Origin: Natronobacterium haloterrestre
Lineage (GTDB): Archaea > Halobacteriota > Halobacteria > Halobacteriales > Natrialbaceae
Direction: 5' to 3'
NCBI RefSeq assembly: GCF_900112205.1
Contig: NZ_FOKW01000010.1
Coordinates: 1-64,000 of the forward strand
Length of the DNA: 64,000 nucleotides
Position numbers and translations under genes: made by a program. This document shows positions 26,233-35,661 of the stretch, piece after piece; positions within the stretch are counted from its first letter, which is position 1, and each line of letters begins with the position of its first letter. Under the pieces are notes generated by a model. That model worked only from the letters and a program-made list of their open reading frames with translations, was not told the DNA's origin and did no database searches.

Positions 26233-27483
26233 ATGGTCCTCACTCGAGTACAGCAGAAAATTCGGGATCTCGGTCCTCTCGATCTGGTTCGCCGCGGATT
26301 CGATACTGCCGTCGCACCCAGACTCCTCCTTGCAAAACTGGCACTGGATACGCGAGTCCGATACCTCGATCGAGTGGCGCTCCGTCGTTCGGCTGGTGCT
26401 GATCGTCTATCCTTTGGACGTGCTGAGTCGGTCACTGTTCCATCACTTCCGGACGCGCCGGAGGATCTCAACCGAATGAGCGGCACCTACCGGTTCGATC
26501 GACCATTCGTCTGTCAACTATCGACCGCGCGGCTCCTTGGAGCCGATGCTCTCGTCGCCGCGCCAAACGGCGCGCTACTACTCGAAACATCTCTGGGTCG
26601 ACGTGACCAACTCGAGCGATCGTTGCTTGCCGAACCCGAGCTCCTGGCGCGAACAATACGTGATCCGACGGCCCCGGGAGTCGCTCGCGCGGATGACGAC
26701 CGGTTAGCAAACGTCTGCTCGTTCGTCGACGGCTGTCTCGGGGGCTATTCGCACTGGATCTTGAAAGGATTACCGCGCCTCGAAGGCGTTGCCAAGTGGG
26801 AACGTCAGACAGGACGCCGTGCAACGATTCTTCTCTCGGGGAATCCGCCCAGTTGGGTTCTCGAATCTCTCGAGTATTTTGGATATGGCAAGCAAGTCGC
26901 AATGTGGCAGGGCAATCGGGCGACGGTCGATGGCCTGATCGTTCCATCCATTCGCTCTCCAGAACAACCGCGGTCAGCGTACGTACACCGGTTCACCTAC
27001 GATCTCGGGTACAAAATACCAGCCCCATCTGCCTGTCGTTGGCTCCGTTCTGTGGCCCGAGACGTACAAGCAGTGACGGACGAACAGTTATCGACGAGCA
27101 GGAGACGGCGGATCTATATCTCCAGAAGCGACGCCGATCGCCGAAGAGTGACCAATGAAACGAAACTCGTGGAGTCGCTATCCGAGCTCGGCTTCGAGTC
27201 GTACTCCTTGACGGATCTCTCCTTTGCTGAGCAGGTTCGACTCTTCTTCGAAGCGGAGGCTGTCGTTGCTCCCCATGGTGCCGGGTTAGCGAACCTCGTT
27301 TTTGCGGACGATTGTTCCGTACTTGAACTGTTTGGGGAGAAAATAAAGCCGACGTATCGAATGCTCTCGGCGGCGCTCGATCTCGACTACGAGTTCCTTC
27401 GCTGCGATCCAATGAGATCTGATCTCCGAGCCGATCCGACATCCGTTCGCCGATGTGTTGAGCACCAACTGGGAGAACACTGA
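26233..27483 (+). CDS. Glycosyltransferase family 61-like protein (DUF563)
   Basis: A protein of about 416 residues with the DUF563/GT61 pattern. GGYSHWILKGLPRLEGV appears mid-protein, RRRIYISRSDADRRRVTNE about 100 residues before the end, and FFEAEAVVAPHGAGLANLVFADDCSVLELFGE near the C-terminus. GT61 enzymes transfer xylose, GlcNAc or related sugars. ATG 26233 was chosen because the upstream extension from 26155 has no conserved features. No signal peptide is evident. It lies between a sulfatase-fold gene and the unknown GGGNHR protein in the glycosylation locus. Confidence 0.83.
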   Translation: MVLTRVQQKIRDLGPLDLVRRGFDTAVAPRLLLAKLALDTRVRYLDRVALRRSAGADRLSFGRAESVTVPSLPDAPEDLNRMSGTYRFDRPFVCQLSTARLLGADALVAAPNGALLLETSLGRRDQLERSLLAEPELLARTIRDPTAPGVARADDDRLANVCSFVDGCLGGYSHWILKGLPRLEGVAKWERQTGRRATILLSGNPPSWVLESLEYFGYGKQVAMWQGNRATVDGLIVPSIRSPEQPRSAYVHRFTYDLGYKIPAPSACRWLRSVARDVQAVTDEQLSTSRRRRIYISRSDADRRRVTNETKLVESLSELGFESYSLTDLSFAEQVRLFFEAEAVVAPHGAGLANLVFADDCSVLELFGEKIKPTYRMLSAALDLDYEFLRCDPMRSDLRADPTSVRRCVEHQLGEH

Positions 27484-27506
27484 ATTCTTTGTCATTTCCG
27501 ATCACT

Positions 27507-28274
27507 TCATGGATAAGATTGCGAAATGATATCCTGAAAATCGGGATGGACAGTCGCATCGATTTCATGAGCCCCATTAGCGATCTTCTCACGCTTTCGC
27601 TGCCATTTTCGGTGGCGTACGACGACCCGAACGGGAATCGCGTCGAGGTCAAGTATTTTTGCAATGGAGAACCGATGGTTTCCTCCCCCACAAAAGATTA
27701 GCTCACCATCTCGTCCGATACTCACACAGATTTGATCGAGCGACGTTTCGATCCGGGTATCGGCTCCGTCGTAGTTTTGGGATGGATCGTAACCGTGTTC
27801 TTTGATACTCTTGTAGAGTTGATCGATACGCTCGTATCGACGCTCGAGGTCTGAGATCGAATAGCAACCATCTGCTTCACCCTCCGTTTCGATCCGACGG
27901 CACAACTCGTCGTGGATGTCGGTTTCCTCCCATTCTTTCTCATGGCAAAACCGTTGTTCGACGGACCGATACTTGAGCGAGCGTTCGTACGGCTGGGTTT
28001 GTCGGTCCCAGTTGCCCCCCCTGATGGCTCCCGATGCGAGGTATTTGTCAATTTCACGATTTGCCATTGTGATGTTATTCGGATCGATCTCGATTAACTC
28101 GAACGGGTCCGCGAGAGCGTTGTATCCTTTAAGACACCGATAATAGGTATGGCGAGCAAAAATGAGCGAGCGAACGAGCGCAGGATGATGCGTCAGATAT
28201 GCCCGCGTCGACGATATCAGTCCGTATAGTCCTCCAGCGTCGAACACTGACCGTGCTCTCGCGACGAGTGACAT
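27507..28274 (-). CDS. Unknown protein with a ParB/sulfiredoxin-like GGGNHR motif
   Basis: A protein of about 255 residues. The last third reads LDQICVSIGRDGELIFCGGGNHRFSIAKILDLDAIPVRVVVRH in outline; this resembles the nucleotide-binding GxGxHR loop of ParB/Srx-fold proteins. The N-terminal part is basic and aromatic with no membrane span. It converges with the GT61-like gene and is divergent from the flippase, so the surface-glycan context is clear but the role is not. ATG 28274 was preferred over 28325 on sequence character. Confidence 0.68.
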   Translation of the reverse strand: MSLVARARSVFDAGGLYGLISSTRAYLTHHPALVRSLIFARHTYYRCLKGYNALADPFELIEIDPNNITMANREIDKYLASGAIRGGNWDRQTQPYERSLKYRSVEQRFCHEKEWEETDIHDELCRRIETEGEADGCYSISDLERRYERIDQLYKSIKEHGYDPSQNYDGADTRIETSLDQICVSIGRDGELIFCGGGNHRFSIAKILDLDAIPVRVVVRHRKWQRKREKIANGAHEIDATVHPDFQDIISQSYP

Positions 28275-28454
28275 TATGCGGGGGTACGAACGAGTGCCGT
28301 AAATACGACTTGCTCTTCGTGTCACTTAGCCATGGAAACGTAGCCTGACGGGAATAAACCTCGCTTCACCGTATCACACCTCGAATGGGGCGGTTCGAAA
28401 CAGACAGCGAAGGAAGTTTATCACCGGACGATTACGGAGTATACAACGTCTTTC
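28275..28454. other. Divergent promoter region upstream of the flippase
   Basis: 180 bp. AAGTTTATCACC near 28413-28425 may be a TATA box for the flippase on the plus strand. No repeats were seen. Confidence 0.35.
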
Positions 28455-29900
28455 ATGAGGATCGGACAGACTTCATTCCTCCAGTTCATCGCCGAGATTT
28501 CTGCCTCAGCGATCGGTTTTTTCGCGACGATTTATTTCGCTCGCGTCCTCGGCGCGGAAGTTCTCGGTTACTATTCGGTTGCGCTTGCGGTCGTGACGTG
28601 GCTTGCCGTCGCCGGTCGAATCGGAATCAGCAACGCGGTCATCAAGCGGATGAGTGAAGGAGACGAACCGTTCGCATACTTCTGGGCGGGCGTCATGCTT
28701 GTCGGTTCGATTTTTCTCGTCATCGCGACCGGGGTATTCGTCTTCGGCGAACAGATTGACGCCTATGTCGGGGCGGAGGTCCACCTGCTCATCGTAGTGA
28801 TGGTCTTTGGATTGTTGTGTAACAGTCTCGGAAACGCCGCATTACAGGGCCGTTATCTCGTCCACATCTATGCAGTCCTCAAGCCCCTCAAGATCGCTGG
28901 TCGGGCGGTTGTTCAGACCACGCTCGTGTTCGTCGGTTTTGGACTCACCGGCCTCTTAATCGGCTACACGAGCGGATGGGTGCTGGCCGCCGGTATCGCC
29001 TTCGTGGTTCTGACTCCCCATTTTAGGCGACCATCACGGCGACATTTCCGTCGGCTTATCGAGTTCGCGAAATACTCCTGGCTTGGTCGCGTGCAAGGGA
29101 AGACGTTCAGTGAAGCCGATATTCTCATCCTTGGGGCACTTGTCTCGAGCGGATTAGTCGGTGTCTATTCGATCGCGTGGGCACTCTGTTCATTCTTCCT
29201 TATCTTTACGCAGGCAATTAGTTCGGCGATGTTTCCCGAGATCAGCAAACTGGATGCGAAAGGGAAACGAGACAGCGTTGCGTCACTGACCAACGATGCA
29301 GTCGCTTTCGCAGGTTTCGTGTTGATTCCCGGAATAGTTGGTGGAGTACTCGTCGGTGATAGAGTCCTCGCCATCTACGGCGGGGAGTTCGTACGGGGAG
29401 AGACGGTCTTGCCAATTCTCCTCGTGGGCGCTCTGCTCTATTCGTATCTTGAACAATTCTTGAATACGCTCAGCGGGATCGATAGACCCGACATCACGTT
29501 TCGTGTCAACGGACTATTCGTTGGGGCTAATATCATCGCGAACGTTGCGCTGGTCTCTGTATTCGGATGGGTCGGTGCTGCGTTCGGAACCGCACTTTCG
29601 GCGGGTGTGAGTCTTACCGCCGCTTACGTTATGGTTCGAACACAGATCGACTTCGAGCCACCGCTCGGCGAAATCTCCCGGCAAGTGGCTGCTGCTATCG
29701 TAATGGCTGTCGCCGTATATCCACTCACTCAATTGGCCGGGCCGACCTCGGAGAGTGCCCGCGCCGCAATCGTTACCGTCGGGATCGTCGGGATAGGAGC
29801 TACAATCTACGTAATGAGTTTGCTGGCGATGTCACCGCGGTTTCGCAACGTCGTCCGGAATAACGTCCCGATCGACCTCCCAGTGCTTGTCGAACCGTAG
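28455..29900 (+). CDS. Polysaccharide/lipid-linked oligosaccharide flippase (Wzx/AglR-like)
   Basis: A 481-residue integral membrane protein with about 12-14 hydrophobic helices throughout. The N-terminus (LQFIAEISASAIGFFATIYFARVLGAEVLGYYSVALAVV) is the typical start of MATE/MVF-type polysaccharide exporters. RDSVASLTNDAVAFAGFVLIPG and LYSYLEQFLNTLSGIDRPDIT are in the middle. It should flip dolichol-linked glycan across the membrane to the AglB side. In Haloferax, AglR has this proposed role; orthology here is plausible but not proven. Confidence 0.88.
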   Translation: MRIGQTSFLQFIAEISASAIGFFATIYFARVLGAEVLGYYSVALAVVTWLAVAGRIGISNAVIKRMSEGDEPFAYFWAGVMLVGSIFLVIATGVFVFGEQIDAYVGAEVHLLIVVMVFGLLCNSLGNAALQGRYLVHIYAVLKPLKIAGRAVVQTTLVFVGFGLTGLLIGYTSGWVLAAGIAFVVLTPHFRRPSRRHFRRLIEFAKYSWLGRVQGKTFSEADILILGALVSSGLVGVYSIAWALCSFFLIFTQAISSAMFPEISKLDAKGKRDSVASLTNDAVAFAGFVLIPGIVGGVLVGDRVLAIYGGEFVRGETVLPILLVGALLYSYLEQFLNTLSGIDRPDITFRVNGLFVGANIIANVALVSVFGWVGAAFGTALSAGVSLTAAYVMVRTQIDFEPPLGEISRQVAAAIVMAVAVYPLTQLAGPTSESARAAIVTVGIVGIGATIYVMSLLAMSPRFRNVVRNNVPIDLPVLVEP

Positions 29901-29901
29901 T

Positions 29902-30885
29902 TCAACCGGCGACCTCGGATTCGTCAGCGGACAGTACTGACTCGTAAATATCGAGGATTCGATCCCCGATACGATCCCAGCTGACCTCTCGGACTGCGTC
30001 ACGACCGTTCGATCGTCTTCCCGACTCGAGAACGGCTACGAGTTCGTCGACCAGTTCGTCTTCAGTTGTTCCGACGCCTGAAGGAGAGACGTCGCGAAGC
30101 CGTGTCCGGACATCGCCGACGTCGGTCGAAACCACTGGCAGGTTGCACGCCATCGCCTCTTTGACCGTGTTCGGCGACCCTTCGTGTCTCGAAGTCAGTA
30201 GAAGGGCGTCAGCAGCGTTCATGAAGATGGGAACGCGTTCGTGAGGGACTCCGGAGATGGTCTGTAGTTCGATTTCGTCATCAGTGGCTTCCAACCGATC
30301 CCGAGTCCGCTCGGTAACGCGTTTCGCCAGCGGGTAGTTTTTCCGCTCGTAGTCCGGTGAATACGGGAAGAGGACGTGTTTCCGGTCCGGGTCCCAACCG
30401 ACCCGTTCACAGGCCTCGCGACGATCCATCGGTTCGAACCGCTCGAGGTCGATCCCGCTGGGGAGGATGTGGGCGTCTCGTCCGAGCATGTCTCGCATTT
30501 CCTCGCTTCGGACAGTTATTGCGTCGCAACGCCAGGCGCAAGCTTTCGTGACCGCACCGTCGAACCCGACGACATCCGACCCCCACAACGTGAGGACGAC
30601 GGGAAGACGAAACTGGGTGATCGCGTATGGGGCGGTGAGTCCGTAGTTCGCGTGGATCAGATCGTAGTTGCCGGACCGAAGCTCCTGGCGAACTTTCGGA
30701 AGGAACTGGAGATACTCCGCGACGCCTCGACCGCTTCCCATATCGCCGTCGATCTGATCGGCACCGGGGACGACGAGGACAGTCGTATCGACGCCTTTCC
30801 GCTCGAGAGTGTCGATCTGCTGGGTGAAGAAGACCTCTTCGGACGTGACGAGATGTAACGCCTGGATGTTGGAAGTAGTGGTCAT
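29902..30885 (-). CDS. Glycosyltransferase family 4 protein
   Basis: A 327-residue retaining glycosyltransferase with two Rossmann-like halves. LIHANYGLTAPYAI is in the acceptor domain. SGIDLERFEPMDRREACERVGW marks the linker and DALLLTSRHEGSPNTVKEAM carries the E-x7-E donor-binding motif; ACNLPVVSTDVGDVRTRL follows. It is soluble or peripherally membrane-bound. It ends 2 bp from the convergent flippase stop and is followed upstream by the aglG-like gene on the same strand. It probably adds an internal sugar of the surface glycan. Confidence 0.87.
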   Translation of the reverse strand: MTTTSNIQALHLVTSEEVFFTQQIDTLERKGVDTTVLVVPGADQIDGDMGSGRGVAEYLQFLPKVRQELRSGNYDLIHANYGLTAPYAITQFRLPVVLTLWGSDVVGFDGAVTKACAWRCDAITVRSEEMRDMLGRDAHILPSGIDLERFEPMDRREACERVGWDPDRKHVLFPYSPDYERKNYPLAKRVTERTRDRLEATDDEIELQTISGVPHERVPIFMNAADALLLTSRHEGSPNTVKEAMACNLPVVSTDVGDVRTRLRDVSPSGVGTTEDELVDELVAVLESGRRSNGRDAVREVSWDRIGDRILDIYESVLSADESEVAG

Positions 30886-30928
30886 CGATCGAGATCGAGA
30901 TCGAGAGTGAAACGCGATTGGGTCCCAG

Positions 30929-31960
30929 TCACACGTTCGCTGGTTCGCCTACGAGGGAGTCGTTCGACTGGGCCAACCCGTACAGATACCCGAACCCGAC
31001 CGCAGCCGTAAAGACGAAGATCGCCGCGAGCTGCTTCGCCTTCGCCGACGACGGCTCCTCGGCGAGTCCTCGTAATCGATCGGGGACGAACTCGAGGAGC
31101 AACTGCCCCAGATATTCGTTCTTATCGCCTTTCGCTTCGGGTAACAGCAGGTCCATAATTCGCTTCGAGTACCCTTGCCAGAACGACCGACCGACAAGCC
31201 AGCGGAAGTCGCCGCGGTAGTCGAACAGCTTGTGGTGGACCACGGCGTCCGTGTTGTAGATCACGCCCTTGCCGTACTTGTTGGCGATCCGGATGCAGAC
31301 CGGCGCTTCGTGGGCCTGGATGTGACGGTCGCCCTTTCGGCCGGTGTTCTCGTCGTAGCCGCCGACGTTCAGGAAGACGTCCCGCCGGTAGGAGATGTTC
31401 GACCCGTAGGTGTTGCGCAGTTCCTCCATGTGCTCGCCGAACCCGCGTTCGTCACAGCCGACGAGCCAGTAGAACTCCTCGGGGAAGAAGTCCGGTTTCT
31501 CGGTGACCCAGTCGGGGGCGACGTGTCCTCCCACGGCGATCGCGTCCGTCTCCTCGTAGACTCGAGCGAGTTCGGCTACCCAATCGGTCTCGGCGACGGC
31601 GTCGTCGTCGATGAAAGCGACGACGTCGCCGGTCGCGAGTTCGGCACCTCGAGTACGGCTGTAGGAAATTCCCTGATTTTCGTCGTTGCAGTGTACCACG
31701 ACGTCCTCGAGGTTGCCGTAATCCGCTCGGACGCGGTCGAACACTGCCTCGTTGCCGTCGACGACGAGGACGATCTCGAGGGGTTCGTACGTCTGATCGA
31801 GCACGCTGTCGACGCACTCCGAGAAGACGTCGTAGCGTTCCATCGCGTAGGTGCAGATGACGACGGAGACCGAGAGGGGACCAGGGCCGGGGTCGGAGTC
31901 CGAGTCGGAGTCCGAGTCGGAAGCGGAGTCGAAGTCGGATCCGGTACCGATGCCAGTCAT
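30929..31960 (-). CDS. aglG: AglG-like glucosyl-dolichyl phosphate glucuronosyltransferase (GT2)
   Basis: A 343-residue GT2 enzyme. SVVICTYAMERYDVFSECVD and ISYSRTRGAELATGDVVAFIDDDA (DDD metal motif) form the catalytic core, followed by NISYRRDVFLNVGGYDE and a C-terminal membrane-associated segment AIFVFTAAVGFGYLYGLA. AglG in Haloferax adds glucuronate as the second sugar, which fits the UDP-glucuronate made by AglM. The N-terminus carries an unusual Ser-Asp repeat followed by Pro-Gly, from a short tandem repeat at about 31860-31935; the true start could lie after it. It shares its strand with the GT4 gene, 43 bp downstream. Confidence 0.85.
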   Translation of the reverse strand: MTGIGTGSDFDSASDSDSDSDSDPGPGPLSVSVVICTYAMERYDVFSECVDSVLDQTYEPLEIVLVVDGNEAVFDRVRADYGNLEDVVVHCNDENQGISYSRTRGAELATGDVVAFIDDDAVAETDWVAELARVYEETDAIAVGGHVAPDWVTEKPDFFPEEFYWLVGCDERGFGEHMEELRNTYGSNISYRRDVFLNVGGYDENTGRKGDRHIQAHEAPVCIRIANKYGKGVIYNTDAVVHHKLFDYRGDFRWLVGRSFWQGYSKRIMDLLLPEAKGDKNEYLGQLLLEFVPDRLRGLAEEPSSAKAKQLAAIFVFTAAVGFGYLYGLAQSNDSLVGEPANV

Positions 31961-32109
31961 TGGCGCGTCATTTCCGTGAGCGGAGAATAAGCTTTTTCGT
32001 TCGCGTAGCGGCCCTGACGTCCCGCCTCGAGATATCGGTGACGGCGCTCGAACGGAATACCGCAGGGAGATGACAAGGCTTATTCTTGACTTGGGTCTGG
32101 TGCAACCTA

Positions 32110-35007
32110 ATGAGTACCGACACCGAACACCTCGAGGAGGGAACGGAAACCTCCGTCCTCGACAGGTGGGAAGACTGGTACCACGTCCCCGTTATCGGCG
32201 CCCTGATGGCGTTCATGATCTGGGTTCGGACCCGGCCACTGGACGCGTTTACCATGGAAGACGGTCTCCCCGCACTCGGTGGGATCGACTCCTGGTATCA
32301 CTGGCGTACTGTCCGGTGGACGGCGGAGAACTATCCTAACACGATGCCCTACGAGGTCTGGACGAGTTTCCCGTCCGGACGGTACGTCGGGCAGTTCGGC
32401 ACGCTGTTCGACCAACTGATCGTCACTGCGGCGATGATCGTCGGTCTCGGCGATCCGTCCCCGGAGACGCTGTACACAGTGTCCCTCCTTGCAGTCCCCG
32501 TGATGGCCGCCCTCGTCGCGATTCCCGTCTTCTACATGGGTCGCCGCCTCGGCGGCACGATGGGTGGTATCGTGGCAGTTATCGTGCTCGCGCTTGCGCG
32601 CGGTCAGTTCCTCTCGAGAACGACGGCGGGCCAACTCCAGCACCACGTCGCCGAGGTACTGTTCATGGCGATCGCCGTGTTGGCGATGATGGTCGCGCTG
32701 CGGGTTGCCGAGCGCGAACAGCCGATCTACGAACTCGTCGTCGACCGAGACTGGGAGACGCTTCGCAAGCCGACGATCTACAGCGCTCTGGCGGGCATCG
32801 CTCTTTCGCTATACGTCTGGGTGTGGCCGCCGGCGGTCGTTCTGATCGGTATCTTCGCGATCTTCTTTACGGTGCAGCTCTGTCTCGACTACGTCCGCGG
32901 GATCTCCCCGGACCACGTCGCGTTCGTCGGTGCGGTGAGTCTCGGCGTGACTGCGCTGCTCACGGCCCTGCTGATCGAAGATCCGGGAACGAGCGTGACG
33001 AGCTTCAGTTACATCCAGCCGTTCAGTGCCGTGCTCGTCGCGGCCGGCTGTGTGTTTATGGCCTGGTTCGCGCGCCAGTGGAACGGCTACGACGTCGACC
33101 GGCGGTACTACCCCGCTGCGATCGCCGGTCTGATCGGGGCTTCGTCGCTCGTGCTGTGGCTCGTGCTTCCCGATCTCTTCGGAACGATCGTCGACAACGC
33201 GACACGGCGCGTCCTCCCGTTCGGCGGGGCCGCCACGGACCTCACGATTCAGGAGGCCCAGCCGCCGGCCGACTACACCGAGCACGTCTTCGGTGAGTTC
33301 GGAACGGCCTTCTACACGATGCTCGCCGGGCTCGCTCTCCTGACCCTTCGTCCGTACCTCGGTCGAGAGTGGCGGTCCGAGTACACGCTCGTCGTGGTCT
33401 GGTCGCTGTTCCTGATCAGTATGTCCGCGACCCAGATCAGGTTCGCGTACTACCTCGCGTTGCCTGTCGCGGTCGTCAACGCGGTGTTCATCGCGGATAT
33501 CGTCCGACTGTTCGATCTGGATCTCCAGTCGGGGATCGACTCCCTCAGAGAAATCGAGACGTATCAGGTCATCGCCGTCCTGCTCGTCGTCATGCTGCTC
33601 TTTGCGCCCCTGTTGCCTCCCGTTGCCGCCGATACTGACACGGCCTGGAACCGGTCGGACAACACCGGGCCCCATCCCGATTCGATCATCTGGGAGGACT
33701 CGAACCAGTGGCTAAACGAGAACACGCCGGAGCCCGGAAACTGGGGCGAGCACGAACGCGCCGACGAACTCGAGCTCTACGGGACGTACGAACAGCCGGA
33801 CGACGGCGACTTCGACTATCCGGACGGCACCTACGGCGTCATGTCGTGGTGGGACTACGGCCACCTGATAACCGTACAGGGCGAACGGATCCCCCACTCG
33901 AACCCGTTCCAGTCCGGAGCGACCTCGTCCTCGGCGTTCCTGACCGCCGAGTCGGAGGAGCGGTCGGAACTGATCCTCGATGCGATCGCTGCCGGCGAGT
34001 CACCGGAGGACGAGAGCATCGCGGAACTCGAGTCGATGACCGAAGGCGAAGCACTCGACGAGGAGATCCGCTACGTGATGATCGACGACCAGATGGTCGG
34101 CGGGAAGTTCGCCGCCATCTCCACGTGGAGCGGACCGGACTACCAGTACTACACGACGCCGACCGACCTCGAGCCGGGCGAACGCATCGAACGGGACGAA
34201 CTCGAGGATCGTTTCGACGACGTTCCGTACGATAACACGACGGCTGCTACGTTGTACTTCGACGACGCGAGCGGGATGGAGCACTACCGGCTGGTTCACG
34301 AGAACGACATCTACACGTCCCAGTTCGTCAGCTACGCCGTGATCGATCAACAGACCGACGAGGTCGTGATGGACGACGACGGGAACCCACAGGTGTTCAT
34401 CAACCAGCGGATCGACTCGGCCCAGCAGCAACTCCAGCAGATCGATCTGCACCCGCAACTCGACTACGAGATCTTCGATCAGCGTCAGGGATCGGCGGTA
34501 AAGACCTACGAACGGGTCGACGGTGCGACGATCACGGGAAGCATCGACGCCAACGCCAACGGGATCGACACCGAGAACGCGACGGTCGCCGCGTCGATCG
34601 AACTCGAGTCACCCGGTCAGCGCGACTCGTTCACGTACGTCCAGGACGGAGAGCTCGCGTCGGACGGGAGCTTCGAACTCACCGTCCCGTACGCGACGAA
34701 CGACGAACTCGGCGTCGAGGACGGCTACACGAACAGCAGCGTCGAAGCGCTCGGCGAGTACAACGTCACCGTCGACGCATCCGACGGCAACGAACTCGAG
34801 TTCTACCAGGGACAGACGTCCGTCCCCGAGACCGCGGTCGTAAACGGTGGCACGGTCGACGTCGACCTCGAGGAAGTCGACCTCGAATCGCCGCCGGAAG
34901 AAGAGGGTGAAGACGAGGAAGGGAGTGAGGACGAGGAGGGTAGCGATACCGATGCCGACGGCGAAGACGCCGAGTCCGCTGACGACGAAACCGATACCGA
35001 CTCGTAG
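32110..35007 (+). CDS. aglB: Archaeal oligosaccharyltransferase AglB
   Basis: A 965-residue membrane enzyme that transfers lipid-linked glycan to Asn in N-x-S/T sequons of S-layer and other exported proteins. The N-terminal half has about 13 membrane helices. GGIDSWYHWRT carries the first-loop acidic motif and RTTAGQLQHHVAEVLFMA lies in the following loop region. The catalytic signature WWDYG is at residues 580-584, followed by the soluble exterior domain with NATV and NVTV sequons of its own. The last 50 residues are an Asp/Glu-rich tail. ATG 32110 gives the family start. It is the end point of the agl pathway in this locus. Confidence 0.95.
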   Translation: MSTDTEHLEEGTETSVLDRWEDWYHVPVIGALMAFMIWVRTRPLDAFTMEDGLPALGGIDSWYHWRTVRWTAENYPNTMPYEVWTSFPSGRYVGQFGTLFDQLIVTAAMIVGLGDPSPETLYTVSLLAVPVMAALVAIPVFYMGRRLGGTMGGIVAVIVLALARGQFLSRTTAGQLQHHVAEVLFMAIAVLAMMVALRVAEREQPIYELVVDRDWETLRKPTIYSALAGIALSLYVWVWPPAVVLIGIFAIFFTVQLCLDYVRGISPDHVAFVGAVSLGVTALLTALLIEDPGTSVTSFSYIQPFSAVLVAAGCVFMAWFARQWNGYDVDRRYYPAAIAGLIGASSLVLWLVLPDLFGTIVDNATRRVLPFGGAATDLTIQEAQPPADYTEHVFGEFGTAFYTMLAGLALLTLRPYLGREWRSEYTLVVVWSLFLISMSATQIRFAYYLALPVAVVNAVFIADIVRLFDLDLQSGIDSLREIETYQVIAVLLVVMLLFAPLLPPVAADTDTAWNRSDNTGPHPDSIIWEDSNQWLNENTPEPGNWGEHERADELELYGTYEQPDDGDFDYPDGTYGVMSWWDYGHLITVQGERIPHSNPFQSGATSSSAFLTAESEERSELILDAIAAGESPEDESIAELESMTEGEALDEEIRYVMIDDQMVGGKFAAISTWSGPDYQYYTTPTDLEPGERIERDELEDRFDDVPYDNTTAATLYFDDASGMEHYRLVHENDIYTSQFVSYAVIDQQTDEVVMDDDGNPQVFINQRIDSAQQQLQQIDLHPQLDYEIFDQRQGSAVKTYERVDGATITGSIDANANGIDTENATVAASIELESPGQRDSFTYVQDGELASDGSFELTVPYATNDELGVEDGYTNSSVEALGEYNVTVDASDGNELEFYQGQTSVPETAVVNGGTVDVDLEEVDLESPPEEEGEDEEGSEDEEGSDTDADGEDAESADDETDTDS

Positions 35008-35513
35008 GCCTGGATAGGGGAACCGAACTGCGCGGTCACGACTCGCTCGGCGATTTCGGATGTTTCGGGTGATTTTCTCGCTGCTTAGCGTAGTCGACGT
35101 GCCCCGGTAGCGATCACACAGCGGGTGGCGATCGGCTGGAATAGAACTCCCTGTCGTATTCTCTGCCGAGCTAGGCCACTGCTGAACTATTGGAACGCCC
35201 GAATCGATTCCCGCACCGATCACAGTAGCCGTGGTTCACATTCACTTCGTTAGTTTCGCACCGGACGGCAGTCCTTCGAGTGGAGTGTATTGACTTTCGG
35301 CGGCTACTATAGTGTGCCCTCGTCGAACACTCGCCTGCCCGTACACTCTCCGATCCTGAAACTCGTGGGACGTTAACGTGGCCTGTCCCGTTATTCTTCC
35401 GGGTAGCGGGCCTGAAGAAATTAAATACCCGGCTATAGCTAATGGTTTTTACTCTATGCTATCCGGAACTATAAGATAATTTGATTTCCTATGGCAACAA
35501 CCAATGGAATGCA
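35008..35513. other. Intergenic region between aglB and the microprotein
   Basis: About 500 bp with no convincing frame or RNA gene. The last 80 bp (from about 35420) are AT-rich, with TTAAATACC, GGTTTTTACTC and ATAAGATAATTTG elements suggesting a strong promoter for the microprotein. Confidence 0.45.
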
Positions 35514-35648
35514 ATGTCCGACGCAGACGGCATGTCCGACTACCTCGCACAGCACCCCCGAATGATCGGCGTCCTGTTCACGCTGTTCGTTCTCCTGAGT
35601 CAGGTTGGAGCAGCGGCTGCCTCGAGCGCGTCCGAGGTCGGGCCGTAA
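35514..35648 (+). CDS. 44-residue membrane microprotein (resembles DUF7503)
   Basis: ATG 35514 encodes MSDADGMSDYLAQHPRMIG, then a single hydrophobic helix (VLFTLFVLLSQVGAAAA) and SSASEVGP. The hydrophilic N-terminus with AQHPRMIGVLFTL and a single helix is a pattern I recall from a very small haloarchaeal family named DUF7503; the name is from memory. AT-rich promoter-like sequence lies just upstream. The helix could be an uncleaved anchor or a signal-like segment. It converges with the CHAT-protein gene, 13 bp away. Confidence 0.7.
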   Translation: MSDADGMSDYLAQHPRMIGVLFTLFVLLSQVGAAAASSASEVGP

Positions 35649-35661
35649 AACGAGCGCTGTT

